Shown here one piece after another: positions 42,283 through 51,404 of a stretch of DNA of 64,000 nt; the first letter of the stretch is position 1; each line of letters begins with the position of its first letter. The translations under genes were made by a program, and so were the position numbers. This stretch comes from Pedobacter sp. ISL-64. Lineage in GTDB: Bacteria; Bacteroidota; Bacteroidia; Sphingobacteriales; Sphingobacteriaceae. The stretch is taken from positions 62,001 to 126,000 of the forward strand of contig NZ_JAGGPU010000007.1 in the NCBI RefSeq assembly GCF_018613605.1, read 5' to 3'. The notes below the pieces were generated by a model. It was not told the DNA's origin. It saw only the letters and a program-made list of their open reading frames with translations, and ran no database searches.

Positions 42283-43191
42283 TTATTTTGCTATAAAATT
42301 TAATAATAAGCCCAACTGTACTGCTGGGATGTAAAAAAATGAACAAAACATTACTTTCTTGGCATCAGCCAATTCTCTGCTCATTAAAAGTTTAAAAGCC
42401 AGCCAGCTAAAAATAAGCCCGGCTATTAATGATAAACCTGCAATGTAGTATCCACCAAAACCATATAGCGTTGGCAGTAAACTTACCGGAATTAAAATTA
42501 ATGTACTTAAAAAGGTAAGCAAAGCAGAGGTTTTATCTCTTTTCTTAGTAGGTAACAACCTAAAACCTGCTTTCTTATAATCATCATCCAAAACCCAGGC
42601 AATTGCCCAAAAATGTGGAAACTGCCATACAAACTGAATTAAAAACAGAATGCCTGCAATGTAATAATCAATTTCGTGGAACATTTCGGCTTTTAAACTG
42701 CCAAATGCTGCTAAATACCCAATAAGCGGTGGTAAAGCACCTGGAATAGCACCTACAAAAACTGCTATTGGCGATTTTCTTTTCAATGGTGTATAGGCAA
42801 AGGCATACAAAAGGATCGAAAATACAGAGAGCAAACCTGTTTCCAGATTTAATTTCCCTAATAACCAAGTACCTAAAAACGCCATAAAAACCCCCAGGAT
42901 CAATCCTTGTCCGGTAGTCATTCTGCCTGCTGGCATAGGGCGATCTTTAGTTCTAGACATTAACTTATCTAAGTCCTTCTCAATAATTTCGTTAAAACAG
43001 TTTGCAGCAGCGGTTACTAAAAAACCACCGGCAATCAATATTAACCAGTTTCCCCAATCGATACTAGGGATATGGCCTCTACCCACCTGCATTTTCTGTC
43101 CGATCAAAAAAGAGATCGACGCCGAAAACACCACCGTAAACGATAGCCTGAATTTGATAAGTTTAGAAAAATCTGAAAGATATTGCTTCAA
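42283..43191 (-). CDS. ctaB: Protoheme IX farnesyltransferase (heme O synthase), TTG start
   Basis: 302 residues, UbiA-type prenyltransferase with about nine helices. The prenyl-diphosphate/Mg motif NCFNEIIEKDLDKLMSRTKDRPMPAG (Asn-x3-D-x3-D form) near residue 65 and the second Asp-rich loop (VLDDDYKKAGFRLLP) are intact. It makes heme O from protoheme, the substrate of CtaA encoded just upstream. The start is TTG at 43191: no ATG precedes the first transmembrane helix in this frame, and CtaA stops 12 bp before. Confidence 0.94.
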   Translation of the reverse strand: MKQYLSDFSKLIKFRLSFTVVFSASISFLIGQKMQVGRGHIPSIDWGNWLILIAGGFLVTAAANCFNEIIEKDLDKLMSRTKDRPMPAGRMTTGQGLILGVFMAFLGTWLLGKLNLETGLLSVFSILLYAFAYTPLKRKSPIAVFVGAIPGALPPLIGYLAAFGSLKAEMFHEIDYYIAGILFLIQFVWQFPHFWAIAWVLDDDYKKAGFRLLPTKKRDKTSALLTFLSTLILIPVSLLPTLYGFGGYYIAGLSLIAGLIFSWLAFKLLMSRELADAKKVMFCSFFYIPAVQLGLLLNFIAK

Positions 43192-43203
43192 TTTTCTTAA
43201 ATA

Positions 43204-44262
43204 TTATTGTTTATATGTACTTGTTCGGTAAACCAATAAGTACAGGTAAAACTGTAAACTAAATAACAGCGTAGAGAATAAAATATGCAATGCCTGCGCT
43301 GCCGGTGGGAAAGCTATATATGCTAATGCAAAACCACTTAATAATTGTATGAGGAGCGTTATTAACATAAACCTCGCTGTTAACAACGGGGCTGCCTTAC
43401 CGCTAAAACGATCGATAACCATTTTATACACTACGGCATTGGCAATTACTACGAGTATAGCTAAATCGCGATGATAAGAGAATACCTCCCCTACTTTCGA
43501 AATCCACGTATTTTTGCTTCCGTAAGAAAGCGACTTTGCAATAACATCGACCGCTTCCCTAACCTCGGTTCCTAAAACAATCTGAACGATACTAATTACG
43601 AGGGTAAAGAACAAAAATCCTTTTAGCCATGCTATCCGGTACATAATTACAGATGGCGCTTTATTTAATTGCTTTGCGTAATTATAGGTATAAATAGATA
43701 TCGCTAAAATAACCAGTGCCAACAACATGTGTACCGTTACCACCCATTGTGCCAAATTCGTAGAAACCACTATCGAACCTAACCAACCTTGGTATCCTAC
43801 TACAAAAAGATTTAGGGTACTAAGTATAATAATTCGTTTAGCCGTTTTTCGGTAGGCAAATGAGTATACAACTGTTAAAAACAGGAATATCCCCACGGCT
43901 ACCCCAGCCAATCTGTTCAGATATTCTGTCCAGGTTTTAGTTGGATTAAATTCTTCAGGTATGGTGATGCTCTTATCATGCCTAATACTATCAGCTAAGG
44001 CTACTTTGCCCATGCTTTCAAGATATTTGGCAAACTTTTCATTCTTCTTTAACCTACCTGCCACATATTTCTCTTTATAATTGGAAGGAAGTTGCGATAC
44101 ATCAGTTGGCGGAATGTAACGATCGAAACATTTTGGCCAATCCGGACAACCCATGCCAGATCCGGTACTGCGTACAATACCACCGGCAAGTATAACCAAT
44201 AGCGTAACTATGATGGTTATAAGATTAATTCTAATGAAACGTTGTTCTGATCTGCTGACCAT
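43204..44262 (-). CDS. ctaA: Heme A synthase (COX15/CtaA)
   Basis: 352 residues, eight transmembrane helices. The family motif LAGGIVRSTGSGMGCPDWPKCFDRYIPPTD with its extracytoplasmic Cys pair sits near residue 25, and conserved heme-ligating His occur in TEYLNRLAGV, VVTVHMLLAL, SYHRDLAIL and ALHILFSTLL. It oxidises heme O to heme A. It is followed by CtaB and preceded by CtaD, separated from the latter by an 82-bp gap with a hairpin. Confidence 0.93.
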   Translation of the reverse strand: MVSRSEQRFIRINLITIIVTLLVILAGGIVRSTGSGMGCPDWPKCFDRYIPPTDVSQLPSNYKEKYVAGRLKKNEKFAKYLESMGKVALADSIRHDKSITIPEEFNPTKTWTEYLNRLAGVAVGIFLFLTVVYSFAYRKTAKRIIILSTLNLFVVGYQGWLGSIVVSTNLAQWVVTVHMLLALVILAISIYTYNYAKQLNKAPSVIMYRIAWLKGFLFFTLVISIVQIVLGTEVREAVDVIAKSLSYGSKNTWISKVGEVFSYHRDLAILVVIANAVVYKMVIDRFSGKAAPLLTARFMLITLLIQLLSGFALAYIAFPPAAQALHILFSTLLFSLQFYLYLLVYRTSTYKQ

Positions 44263-44276
44263 ATATCTATTAAGAT

Positions 44277-44325
44277 GAAAAGGGTATCCGGATAAGCAGA
44301 AACTTAATCAGATACCCCTTTTAAA
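44277..44325 (-). terminator. Long hairpin between ctaD and ctaA
   Basis: On the minus strand a stem of about 19 bp (arms beginning AAAAGGGGTATC and ending GGATACCCTTTT, with two mismatches and one bulge) is followed by a short T-containing tract. It could terminate part of the transcription after subunit I or protect the mRNA 3' end, reducing heme-synthesis gene expression relative to oxidase subunits. Confidence 0.6.
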
Positions 44326-44344
44326 ATTTTATTTTAAGCCTAAA

Positions 44345-46225
44345 CTAGCCCTTGCTTTCTGCAACAGGGTTAGCCAATTCCCAATCTTGCTGTATTTTTT
44401 CTGCTTCTGCATTTCCTTCAAAATCGTGAGGCAAGTTAGAACTCATGGTTTGAGAGAAAGGAACAGTTTGAGGAATAAAATCGGCATCATGACCAGGTTT
44501 ACTATAGTCATATGGCCATCTGTAAACCGTAGGAATTTCTCCTGGCCAGTTACCGTGTAGATGTTCTACAGGAGCTGTCCACTCTAATGTATTCGATTCC
44601 CAAGGATTTTGAGGAGATACTTTTCCTTTAAAGATTGAATAAAAGAAGTTAAACAAGAACGCTACCTGAGCTAGTGCTGCCATAATAGCTGCCCATGTTA
44701 CAAATACGTTAACCGTTAACCATTTCTTCATAAATTCGAACTCGGTAAATGCATAGTAACGACGTGGTACACCATCTAAACCTAAGAAGTGAAGCGGGAA
44801 GAATACCAGGTAAGCTGCAATGAAAGTTAACCAGAAGTGTAAATATCCTAATTTAGCATTCATCATTCTACCGAACATTTTAGGGAACCAGTGATACACA
44901 CCTGCAAGCATACCAAATATTGCTGCAGATCCCATTACCAAGTGGAAGTGGGCAACAACAAAGTAGGTATCGTGTAAGTTAATATCTAATGAAGCATTTC
45001 CTAAGAAGATACCGGTTAAACCACCAGAGATAAAGAATGAAACTAAACCAATAGCAAATAACATTGCTGGGGTGAAACGGATGTTACCACGCCATAATGT
45101 AGCTAAATAGTTAAAAGTTTTTACTGCCGATGGTACTGCGATGATTAACGTTGTAATCATAAACACACCACCCAACAATGGATTCATACCGGTTACAAAC
45201 ATATGGTGACCCCATACGATGAACGATAATACGGTAATACCAATTAAAGAGTAAACCATTGCATGGTAACCAAAGATTGGTTTACGTGAGTTTACAGAGA
45301 TAACCTCAGATGAGATACCCAATGCTGGCATAATTACGATATATACCTCAGGGTGACCTAAGAACCAGAATAAGTGTTGCCATAAAATTGGCGAGCCACC
45401 TTCATTTGGTAAAATATCAGTACCCATTACAATATCAGATAAGTAGAAACTTGTTCCAAAACTACGATCGAATACCATTAATACTACCCCAGCTACAAGA
45501 ACAGGGAAAGATAAGATACCTAAAATAGCAGTCAAAAAGAAAGCCCAGATGGTTAATGGCATTTTCCAAAGGTCCATACCTTTAGTACGCATGTTTAAAA
45601 TTGTACTTACGTAGTTAATACCACCCATTAAAGATGATGCTACAAAAAGTACCATACTGATTAGCCACAAAGTCATACCTAAACCAGAACCAGGCATAGC
45701 TTTAGCCACAACCGATAATGGCGGATAAACCGTCCAACCACCGGATGCAGGACCTGTTTGGATAAAGAATGATGACATCATAATCACACAGGCCATAAAA
45801 AAGAACCAGTATGAAAGCATGTTTAAGAATGGCGATGCCATATCTCTTGCTCCTATTTGAAGCGGAATAAGTAGGTTACTAAATGTTCCGCTCAATCCGG
45901 CAGTTAGTACAAAGAATACCATGATGGTACCGTGAATGGTTACCAAAGCCAGATAAAAGTCGGGTTTAATACGACCATCTGCAGCCCATTTACCTAAAAA
46001 TGTTTCTAAGAAAGGGAAGTTTTGATCTGGCCATGCCAATTGAATACGGAATAAAATTGATAAGCCCATTGCTATTACCGCCATAATAATACCGGTAATC
46101 AAAAATTGCTTAGCAATCATTTTATGATCCATACTAAAGATGTACTTTGAAATCAAAGTCTCTTTATGATGCCCATGATCAGCGTGATCGTGATTGTGTT
46201 CGTCGTGTAATGCTATTGTTGACAT
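44345..46225 (-). CDS. ctaD: Cytochrome c oxidase subunit I
   Basis: 626 residues with 12 or more transmembrane helices. The catalytic core is intact: GHPEVYIVIMPALGISSEV holds the CuB His cross-linked to Tyr, VWGHHMFVTG two more CuB His, and YFVVAHFHLVMGSAA the heme a3 and heme a ligands. The N-terminus is His-rich (HDEHNHDHADHGHH), unusual but seen in Bacteroidota homologues. It reduces oxygen at the heme a3-CuB centre and pumps protons. It follows subunit II by 23 bp. Confidence 0.96.
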   Translation of the reverse strand: MSTIALHDEHNHDHADHGHHKETLISKYIFSMDHKMIAKQFLITGIIMAVIAMGLSILFRIQLAWPDQNFPFLETFLGKWAADGRIKPDFYLALVTIHGTIMVFFVLTAGLSGTFSNLLIPLQIGARDMASPFLNMLSYWFFFMACVIMMSSFFIQTGPASGGWTVYPPLSVVAKAMPGSGLGMTLWLISMVLFVASSLMGGINYVSTILNMRTKGMDLWKMPLTIWAFFLTAILGILSFPVLVAGVVLMVFDRSFGTSFYLSDIVMGTDILPNEGGSPILWQHLFWFLGHPEVYIVIMPALGISSEVISVNSRKPIFGYHAMVYSLIGITVLSFIVWGHHMFVTGMNPLLGGVFMITTLIIAVPSAVKTFNYLATLWRGNIRFTPAMLFAIGLVSFFISGGLTGIFLGNASLDINLHDTYFVVAHFHLVMGSAAIFGMLAGVYHWFPKMFGRMMNAKLGYLHFWLTFIAAYLVFFPLHFLGLDGVPRRYYAFTEFEFMKKWLTVNVFVTWAAIMAALAQVAFLFNFFYSIFKGKVSPQNPWESNTLEWTAPVEHLHGNWPGEIPTVYRWPYDYSKPGHDADFIPQTVPFSQTMSSNLPHDFEGNAEAEKIQQDWELANPVAESKG

Positions 46226-46248
46226 AATTCGTTCGCTCCTGCTTAATA

Positions 46249-47481
46249 TTATTTATTTAAAGCCATTTGGTTAGTTTTTACAGCTGCTGAATCTTTAGCT
46301 GCTGAATCTGCTACTGATTTTACAGGTGCAGGTGCCACTGGCAAATTAAATTGTTTTCTTAAATCGTCGTTTAAGTATGTTTTCTGTTCGGCTATCCAAG
46401 TTTTGTATTCGGCCTCAGAAACTACACGTACCACTTTTTGCATGTTGTAATGACCGGCACCGCAAATTTTAGCACATAAGAAAAGGTACTTAAAGTTTGG
46501 ATCGTTAGTTTCTTGCTGCATTTCTGCAGTAGTTTTTGTAGGCGTAAACTCAAATATAGTTCTCATACCTGGTACGGTATTTAACTGTACCCTGAAGTGT
46601 GGCATATAAAAACTGTGAATTACATCTTTACTGGTTAAGATCAATTTAATTGGTTTACCAACAGGAAGAACCATTTCATCAGCCATCTCATCATCGCGAG
46701 AGTTGATATCTTTGAAATCGATACCCAATGTATTGGTAGCTGTAGTTAACTTGTAGTTTTTGTTCCCTACTATTCCATCAGCTCCAGGATAACGGATAGA
46801 CCATTTAAACTGCTCAGAAGTAACTTCTATCTGCAATGGTTTGTTGTTTGGATCTTCAACTTTGAAGAAAATAGATCTCCAGGTTAAGAAACCCATTAAT
46901 ACCAAAACAGTTAATACTAAAGCCGGAACGATTGTCCAGATTTTTTCGATGGTATTATTGTGTGGGTAGTAGTAAGCTTTTCTTTTAGCTGAGTATTTAT
47001 AGATGTAAGAAAATCCGAATAATAAGATGTGCGTAACTACAAATACAATGGTGGTAATGATTAATGTTAAATTAAACATCTCATCAATTTTCTTTCCGTG
47101 CTCAGATGCCGCATCAGGAAGTAACATTGCCCCGTGTACTGTATATTCCCAATATACACCATATAAACCGATCACTAAAAACAGCGCAAATAAACTTGCG
47201 TGTACCCTGTTCCAGTTAATGCCAACAGATTTACCTTGTGCTTCGCGGCTTAATTCATATACTCTTATTGCTTTACCAATAATTGCAATGAATAAGCATA
47301 CGGCAAGGAAAACCAGAATATAAAATATTACCGATTTATAAACCTCGCCCATATCAACTTTCGGTGCCGCGGCAGCACCTGCTGCTGCATCTTGCGCAAA
47401 TACGCTAGTGTTTGCAAAAACAGTAATCAATACTGCTAAAGCTGCGGTCGTTTTATTCGTTATAAACTTTCTTAAACTCAT
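46249..47481 (-). CDS. ctaC: Cytochrome c oxidase subunit II
   Basis: 410 residues. A signal peptide ending FAQDA is followed by an extra N-terminal transmembrane helix (FYILVFLAVCLFIAIIG) and then the two canonical subunit II helices before the cupredoxin domain. The CuA site is complete: FLCAKICGAGHYNMQ has C-x3-C-x3-H-x2-M, and DVIHSFYMPHFRVQ the other His. There is no fused cytochrome c domain, so this is an aa3 rather than caa3 enzyme. The C-terminus is Ala/Lys-rich. It takes electrons from cytochrome c, possibly directly from the ActE or ActA hemes. Confidence 0.95.
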   Translation of the reverse strand: MSLRKFITNKTTAALAVLITVFANTSVFAQDAAAGAAAAPKVDMGEVYKSVIFYILVFLAVCLFIAIIGKAIRVYELSREAQGKSVGINWNRVHASLFALFLVIGLYGVYWEYTVHGAMLLPDAASEHGKKIDEMFNLTLIITTIVFVVTHILLFGFSYIYKYSAKRKAYYYPHNNTIEKIWTIVPALVLTVLVLMGFLTWRSIFFKVEDPNNKPLQIEVTSEQFKWSIRYPGADGIVGNKNYKLTTATNTLGIDFKDINSRDDEMADEMVLPVGKPIKLILTSKDVIHSFYMPHFRVQLNTVPGMRTIFEFTPTKTTAEMQQETNDPNFKYLFLCAKICGAGHYNMQKVVRVVSEAEYKTWIAEQKTYLNDDLRKQFNLPVAPAPVKSVADSAAKDSAAVKTNQMALNK

Positions 47482-47550
47482 TTTCTTAAAAGTAGTACGC
47501 TGTACTGCTAATTATAATAATAATTAAATATTTGCTTTATCTTATCACCA

Positions 47551-48774
47551 CTACAATTGATGATGCAAACTTTCTTGTAATAATGGGTGATTCTTTGCAA
47601 TTAACGGTTTTTTGCTTAATGATGTTAAAACCGTAAAGGTAAACAATCCGACGAAACCAATTGCTGTACCAATTTCAACGATACCGAAACCATTATGTCC
47701 TTCTTCTACTGCTCCTGGCATAATCATTTGATAGTAATCTACCCAGTGACCTAAAAGTACCACAATAGAAACGAACAATAATTTCGCATCTGTTCTTTTG
47801 TTATCTCTATCCATTAATAATAATACTGGCGCTAAGAAGTTCATGGCCAGGTTTAAGAAAAACCAGAACTTGTAATACTCGAAGCGTTTGTAGAAATATA
47901 CAGTCTCTTCAGGCATGTTTGCATAGTAGATCAATAAGAATTGAGCAAACCATACATAAGTCCAGAAGATAGAGAAACCAAAGATAAACTGACCTAAATT
48001 GTGTAAGTGGCTATTGTTAACCCATTGCATATAACCTGCTCTTCTTAATAAGATAAGAATAATAGCAATAGTAGCTAAACTGCTTACCCACATAGCGGCG
48101 AAGTTATACCAACCGAACATGGTTGAGAACCAGTGCGCCTCTAATGACATTACGGTATCGAAAGCAAAAATCGGCGTTGTAAAACCGTAAATTACCAAGA
48201 AGATACAAGCATTTTTAAAGCTTTTTCTGTAAGAATTTAAACCACCTGCTAAATCTTCGTTGTAAGAAAACTTAACAAACATGATCGAGAAAATACTGTA
48301 AATACCTAAAAACACTACCTGGCGACCTAAAAAGAAAGGTACGTTTAAGAAAACTGATTTACCAGCAATTAGTGAATCATAATTAGGGCTGTTTGGATCT
48401 GTTAATCCATCAGCATGCCAGTGGTGGTATAAGTTATGTGTATATAAACCTGCCGAAATTACAACGACAAGTATTACAGCCGCAATAGGCAATGTTTTTG
48501 CCATAGCCTGTGGTACACGTAAAATTGATGCAGACCAACCTGCTTGAGCTACATATTGAACAGCCAGGAAAAATGTACCCGACATACAAACGCATGCAAA
48601 GTAATATGCCATAAGCAACAGGTTAGCAAAAGTACGCTCGTGCATTACTTTATCGCCGGCTAAGAAACCGAACAATACAGCCGCAATACCGATAACGATA
48701 CCAACAATGCTTAAGGTTTTTACTTTACCTGTAAACTCAAACTGTTCACTAAAATTAATATTGTGAGTTCCCAT
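47551..48774 (-). CDS. actF: Alternative complex III subunit ActF (quinol:cytochrome c oxidoreductase)
   Basis: 407 residues with about ten transmembrane helices, the ActF/ActC-type NrfD-like fold lacking soluble domains. Motifs such as LEAHWFSTMFGWYNFAAMWVSSLATIAIILILLRR and FGFSIFWTYVWFAQFLLIYYANMPEE are typical of Bacteroidota ActF. In the complex it forms one of the two membrane quinol-side subunits. It is last of the six Act genes, 69 bp before ctaC. Confidence 0.93.
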   Translation of the reverse strand: MGTHNINFSEQFEFTGKVKTLSIVGIVIGIAAVLFGFLAGDKVMHERTFANLLLMAYYFACVCMSGTFFLAVQYVAQAGWSASILRVPQAMAKTLPIAAVILVVVISAGLYTHNLYHHWHADGLTDPNSPNYDSLIAGKSVFLNVPFFLGRQVVFLGIYSIFSIMFVKFSYNEDLAGGLNSYRKSFKNACIFLVIYGFTTPIFAFDTVMSLEAHWFSTMFGWYNFAAMWVSSLATIAIILILLRRAGYMQWVNNSHLHNLGQFIFGFSIFWTYVWFAQFLLIYYANMPEETVYFYKRFEYYKFWFFLNLAMNFLAPVLLLMDRDNKRTDAKLLFVSIVVLLGHWVDYYQMIMPGAVEEGHNGFGIVEIGTAIGFVGLFTFTVLTSLSKKPLIAKNHPLLQESLHHQL

Positions 48775-48789
48775 TTATATTCTGCTTTA

Positions 48790-49374
48790 CTATTGTCCTT
48801 TTTGTAATTGTTGAACATACATCACCACTTTCCAACGATCTGTTGGTGAGATTTGCGAAGCATGCGAGCCCATGTTATTTACACCGTATGTAATGGTGTG
48901 GTAAATTTTACCTGCAGTAAGATCAACCATGTTACCACCTCTAGACGATGCGCCTGTTTGATAAGCAGGTACACCACTAAATTTCTCAATTTTAACTAAG
49001 TGTCCTTGTCCATCGCCTTTTTCTCCATGGCAAGGGCTACAGAAAACTTTAAACAAATGTTGGCCCTGAGCTAAATTAACAGTATCTACTGGTAAAGGGT
49101 TAACCATGCTCACACCTGCTGCTTCATATCCTTCTTTTGTATTAGGATATTCATCATATTCAGTAAAACCTACTGGTTTAGTATGTGCAGGTGGCAATTG
49201 GGCAGTTTTACCATCTTTAAAATTTTTGTTTGGTTGATCCGGATTGTAAGCAATCGGATCATACATGTTTCTGGCATATTCTAAGCCAGTACTGTGTTTA
49301 TCTTTACAAGCTGAAAAGGTAGCTGCAAAAGCGATAGCTAAAAACGCCGCGTAAACAAATTTATTCTTATTCAT
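48790..49374 (-). CDS. actE: ActE monoheme cytochrome c lipoprotein
   Basis: 194 residues from ATG 49374, 8 bp inside the actD 3' end; the longer frame to 49395 is unlikely because this start gives a clean lipoprotein signal ending at Cys23 (ATFSAC). A single heme site CSPCHGEKGDG near residue 115 and a distal Met in NNMGSHASQI mark a class I cytochrome c. In alternative complex III the ActE heme passes electrons toward the oxidase. Confidence 0.93.
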   Translation of the reverse strand: MNKNKFVYAAFLAIAFAATFSACKDKHSTGLEYARNMYDPIAYNPDQPNKNFKDGKTAQLPPAHTKPVGFTEYDEYPNTKEGYEAAGVSMVNPLPVDTVNLAQGQHLFKVFCSPCHGEKGDGQGHLVKIEKFSGVPAYQTGASSRGGNMVDLTAGKIYHTITYGVNNMGSHASQISPTDRWKVVMYVQQLQKGQ

Positions 49375-49903
49375 AGCTAATGTACTTCCTTTCATTATAC
49401 TTTACTTCTAAAGCACCTGCATCTTTTAATAATCCATCAATTACAGTATGTTCTATATTGTCTTTTGCATCAACTGCAATAACAAAACGATCATCAGTAG
49501 CACGTAAATCCATCACTCTTGGTGCTCTTCCTGGAAATAAGTGTGTAGATGCATAGTAAGTTAACACCATACCGAAAGCACAGAATAATACTGTAAGCTC
49601 GAACATTATCGGAATAAAATCCGGCAATGCAAATGATGGTTTACCACCTATGTTTACTTTCCAATCGATTACTGCGCAGAAATAAATTAAAGCAAAAGCT
49701 GCACAAGTTCCTGTTATACCAAAGCAAAAAGCTGCGATATCGATTCTAGATCTTTTAATTCCTAATTTGGCCTCTATTCCGTGTATAGGCATCGGTGTAT
49801 ACACATCAAAAATGCTGATGTTATTTTCCTGAAGCTTTTCGATGCCGTGCATCATTTCGTCAGGATCGCCAAAGCTGCCTAAAATATATTTGATATCACT
49901 CAT
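49367..49903 (-). CDS. actD: ActD (DUF3341) subunit of alternative complex III
   Basis: 178 residues. A cytoplasmic N-terminal domain (YILGSFGDPDEMMHGIEKLQENNISIFDVYTPMPIHGIE) matches DUF3341, followed by two transmembrane helices (ITGTCAAFALIYFCAVIDW, PIMFELTVLFCAFGMVLTYY) and a short tail. It lies 2 bp after actC and overlaps actE by 8 bp, implying translational coupling. Confidence 0.94.
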   Translation of the reverse strand: MSDIKYILGSFGDPDEMMHGIEKLQENNISIFDVYTPMPIHGIEAKLGIKRSRIDIAAFCFGITGTCAAFALIYFCAVIDWKVNIGGKPSFALPDFIPIMFELTVLFCAFGMVLTYYASTHLFPGRAPRVMDLRATDDRFVIAVDAKDNIEHTVIDGLLKDAGALEVKYNERKYISYE

Positions 49904-49905
49904 TG

Positions 49906-51378
49906 TTATATTTTTGCGTAATCTTCTTGTTTAACACTATCAAATTTTTCTAAAGACTCTACGTATTCTGCAACGTATTCTTTATTCTCATGCCCTTCTT
50001 TAATCTGTTTCATTTTAGCTTGCTCACTTGCAGTTTTTAATAATAATTTAACCTCTGCTATAGCGATTGATGGCAATACTCTTAAGAATAATAAGAATAA
50101 AGTAAAGAATAAACCAATTGAACCTACGAATACACTGATATCAACCCATGTTGGATAGAACATTGCCCAACTTGAGGGAATATAATCGCGGTGTAATGAA
50201 GTAACGATAATTACGAAACGCTCGAACCACATACCCACGTTTACTACGATTGATAAAATCCAGGTAGCTTTAATACTTAAACGGATCTTTTTGAACCATA
50301 ACAACTGTGGAGAGATTACATTACAAGTCATCATCATCCAGTACGACCACCAGTAAGGACCAGTAGATCTGTTGATAAATGCATACTGCTCATACTCTGA
50401 ACCCGAATACCAAGCGATGAAAAACTCAGTTAAATAAGCTACACCTACGATTGATCCGGTTAGGATGATGATTTTATTCATCGACTCGATGTGGAACATG
50501 GTGATGTAGTTTTCTAAGCCCAATACTTTACGTGCAACCAATAATAAGGTTAATACCATCGCAAAGCCTGAGAAAATCGCTCCGGCAACGAAGTATGGAG
50601 GGAAGATGGTGGTGTGCCATCCCGGAATTACTGATGTTGCAAAGTCCATTGATACAATGGTGTGTACCGAAAGTACAAGTGGTGTAGAGATACCTGCTAA
50701 GATTAACGACACCGCTTCGAAACGCTGCCAAGTTTTAACACTTCCACTCCATCCAAAAGAGAAGATAGAATAGATTTTTCTACGTGTACCCACTGCACGG
50801 TCGCGGATGGTAGCGATATCTGGTAATAAACCTGTGTACCAGAATAATAATGATACAGAGAAGTAAGTAGAGATCGCAAACATATCCCATACCAATGGTG
50901 AGTTAAAGTTTACCCAAAGTGATCCGAATTGGTTCGGTAAAGGTAAAACCCAATAAGCTAACCAAGGACGGCCCATGTGCGATACAACATAAGTTGCGGC
51001 ACAGATTACGGCGAAAATAGTCATCGCCTCTGCCGAACGGTTGATGGAGTTACGCCAGTTCTGACGGAAAAGTAATAGTACTGCTGAAATTAGTGTTCCA
51101 GCGTGACCAATACCTACCCACCATACGAAACCGGTGATATCCCAAGCCCAACCAACTGTTTTATTTAAACCCCATGCGCCGATACCGTTCCAGAAAGTGT
51201 AGCTTACTGCTACTACCCAAAGTAAAGCACCTAATGAGGCAACGATGAAACCAATCCACCAAGCCTTATTCGGCTTGTTCTCTACCGGGCCTAAAATATC
51301 ATCCGTAATTTTTGCATACGTGATGTTATCTCCGGTGATTAATGGTTCTCTAAGTATTGATTCGTTATGTCCTGACAT
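49906..51378 (-). CDS. actC: ActC, NrfD-family membrane subunit of alternative complex III
   Basis: 490 residues, about ten transmembrane helices of the NrfD/polysulfide reductase C type. Hallmarks are WWVGIGHAGTLISAVLLLFRQNWRNSINR, HMGRPW, and DFATSVIPGWHTTIFPPYFVAGAIFSGFAMVLTLL. It holds the menaquinol site facing the ActB iron-sulfur domain. It follows ActB by 26 bp and is 2 bp before actD. Confidence 0.95.
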   Translation of the reverse strand: MSGHNESILREPLITGDNITYAKITDDILGPVENKPNKAWWIGFIVASLGALLWVVAVSYTFWNGIGAWGLNKTVGWAWDITGFVWWVGIGHAGTLISAVLLLFRQNWRNSINRSAEAMTIFAVICAATYVVSHMGRPWLAYWVLPLPNQFGSLWVNFNSPLVWDMFAISTYFSVSLLFWYTGLLPDIATIRDRAVGTRRKIYSIFSFGWSGSVKTWQRFEAVSLILAGISTPLVLSVHTIVSMDFATSVIPGWHTTIFPPYFVAGAIFSGFAMVLTLLLVARKVLGLENYITMFHIESMNKIIILTGSIVGVAYLTEFFIAWYSGSEYEQYAFINRSTGPYWWSYWMMMTCNVISPQLLWFKKIRLSIKATWILSIVVNVGMWFERFVIIVTSLHRDYIPSSWAMFYPTWVDISVFVGSIGLFFTLFLLFLRVLPSIAIAEVKLLLKTASEQAKMKQIKEGHENKEYVAEYVESLEKFDSVKQEDYAKI

Positions 51379-51404
51379 AATTTGTATTTTCTTTATACTA
51401 AAGC

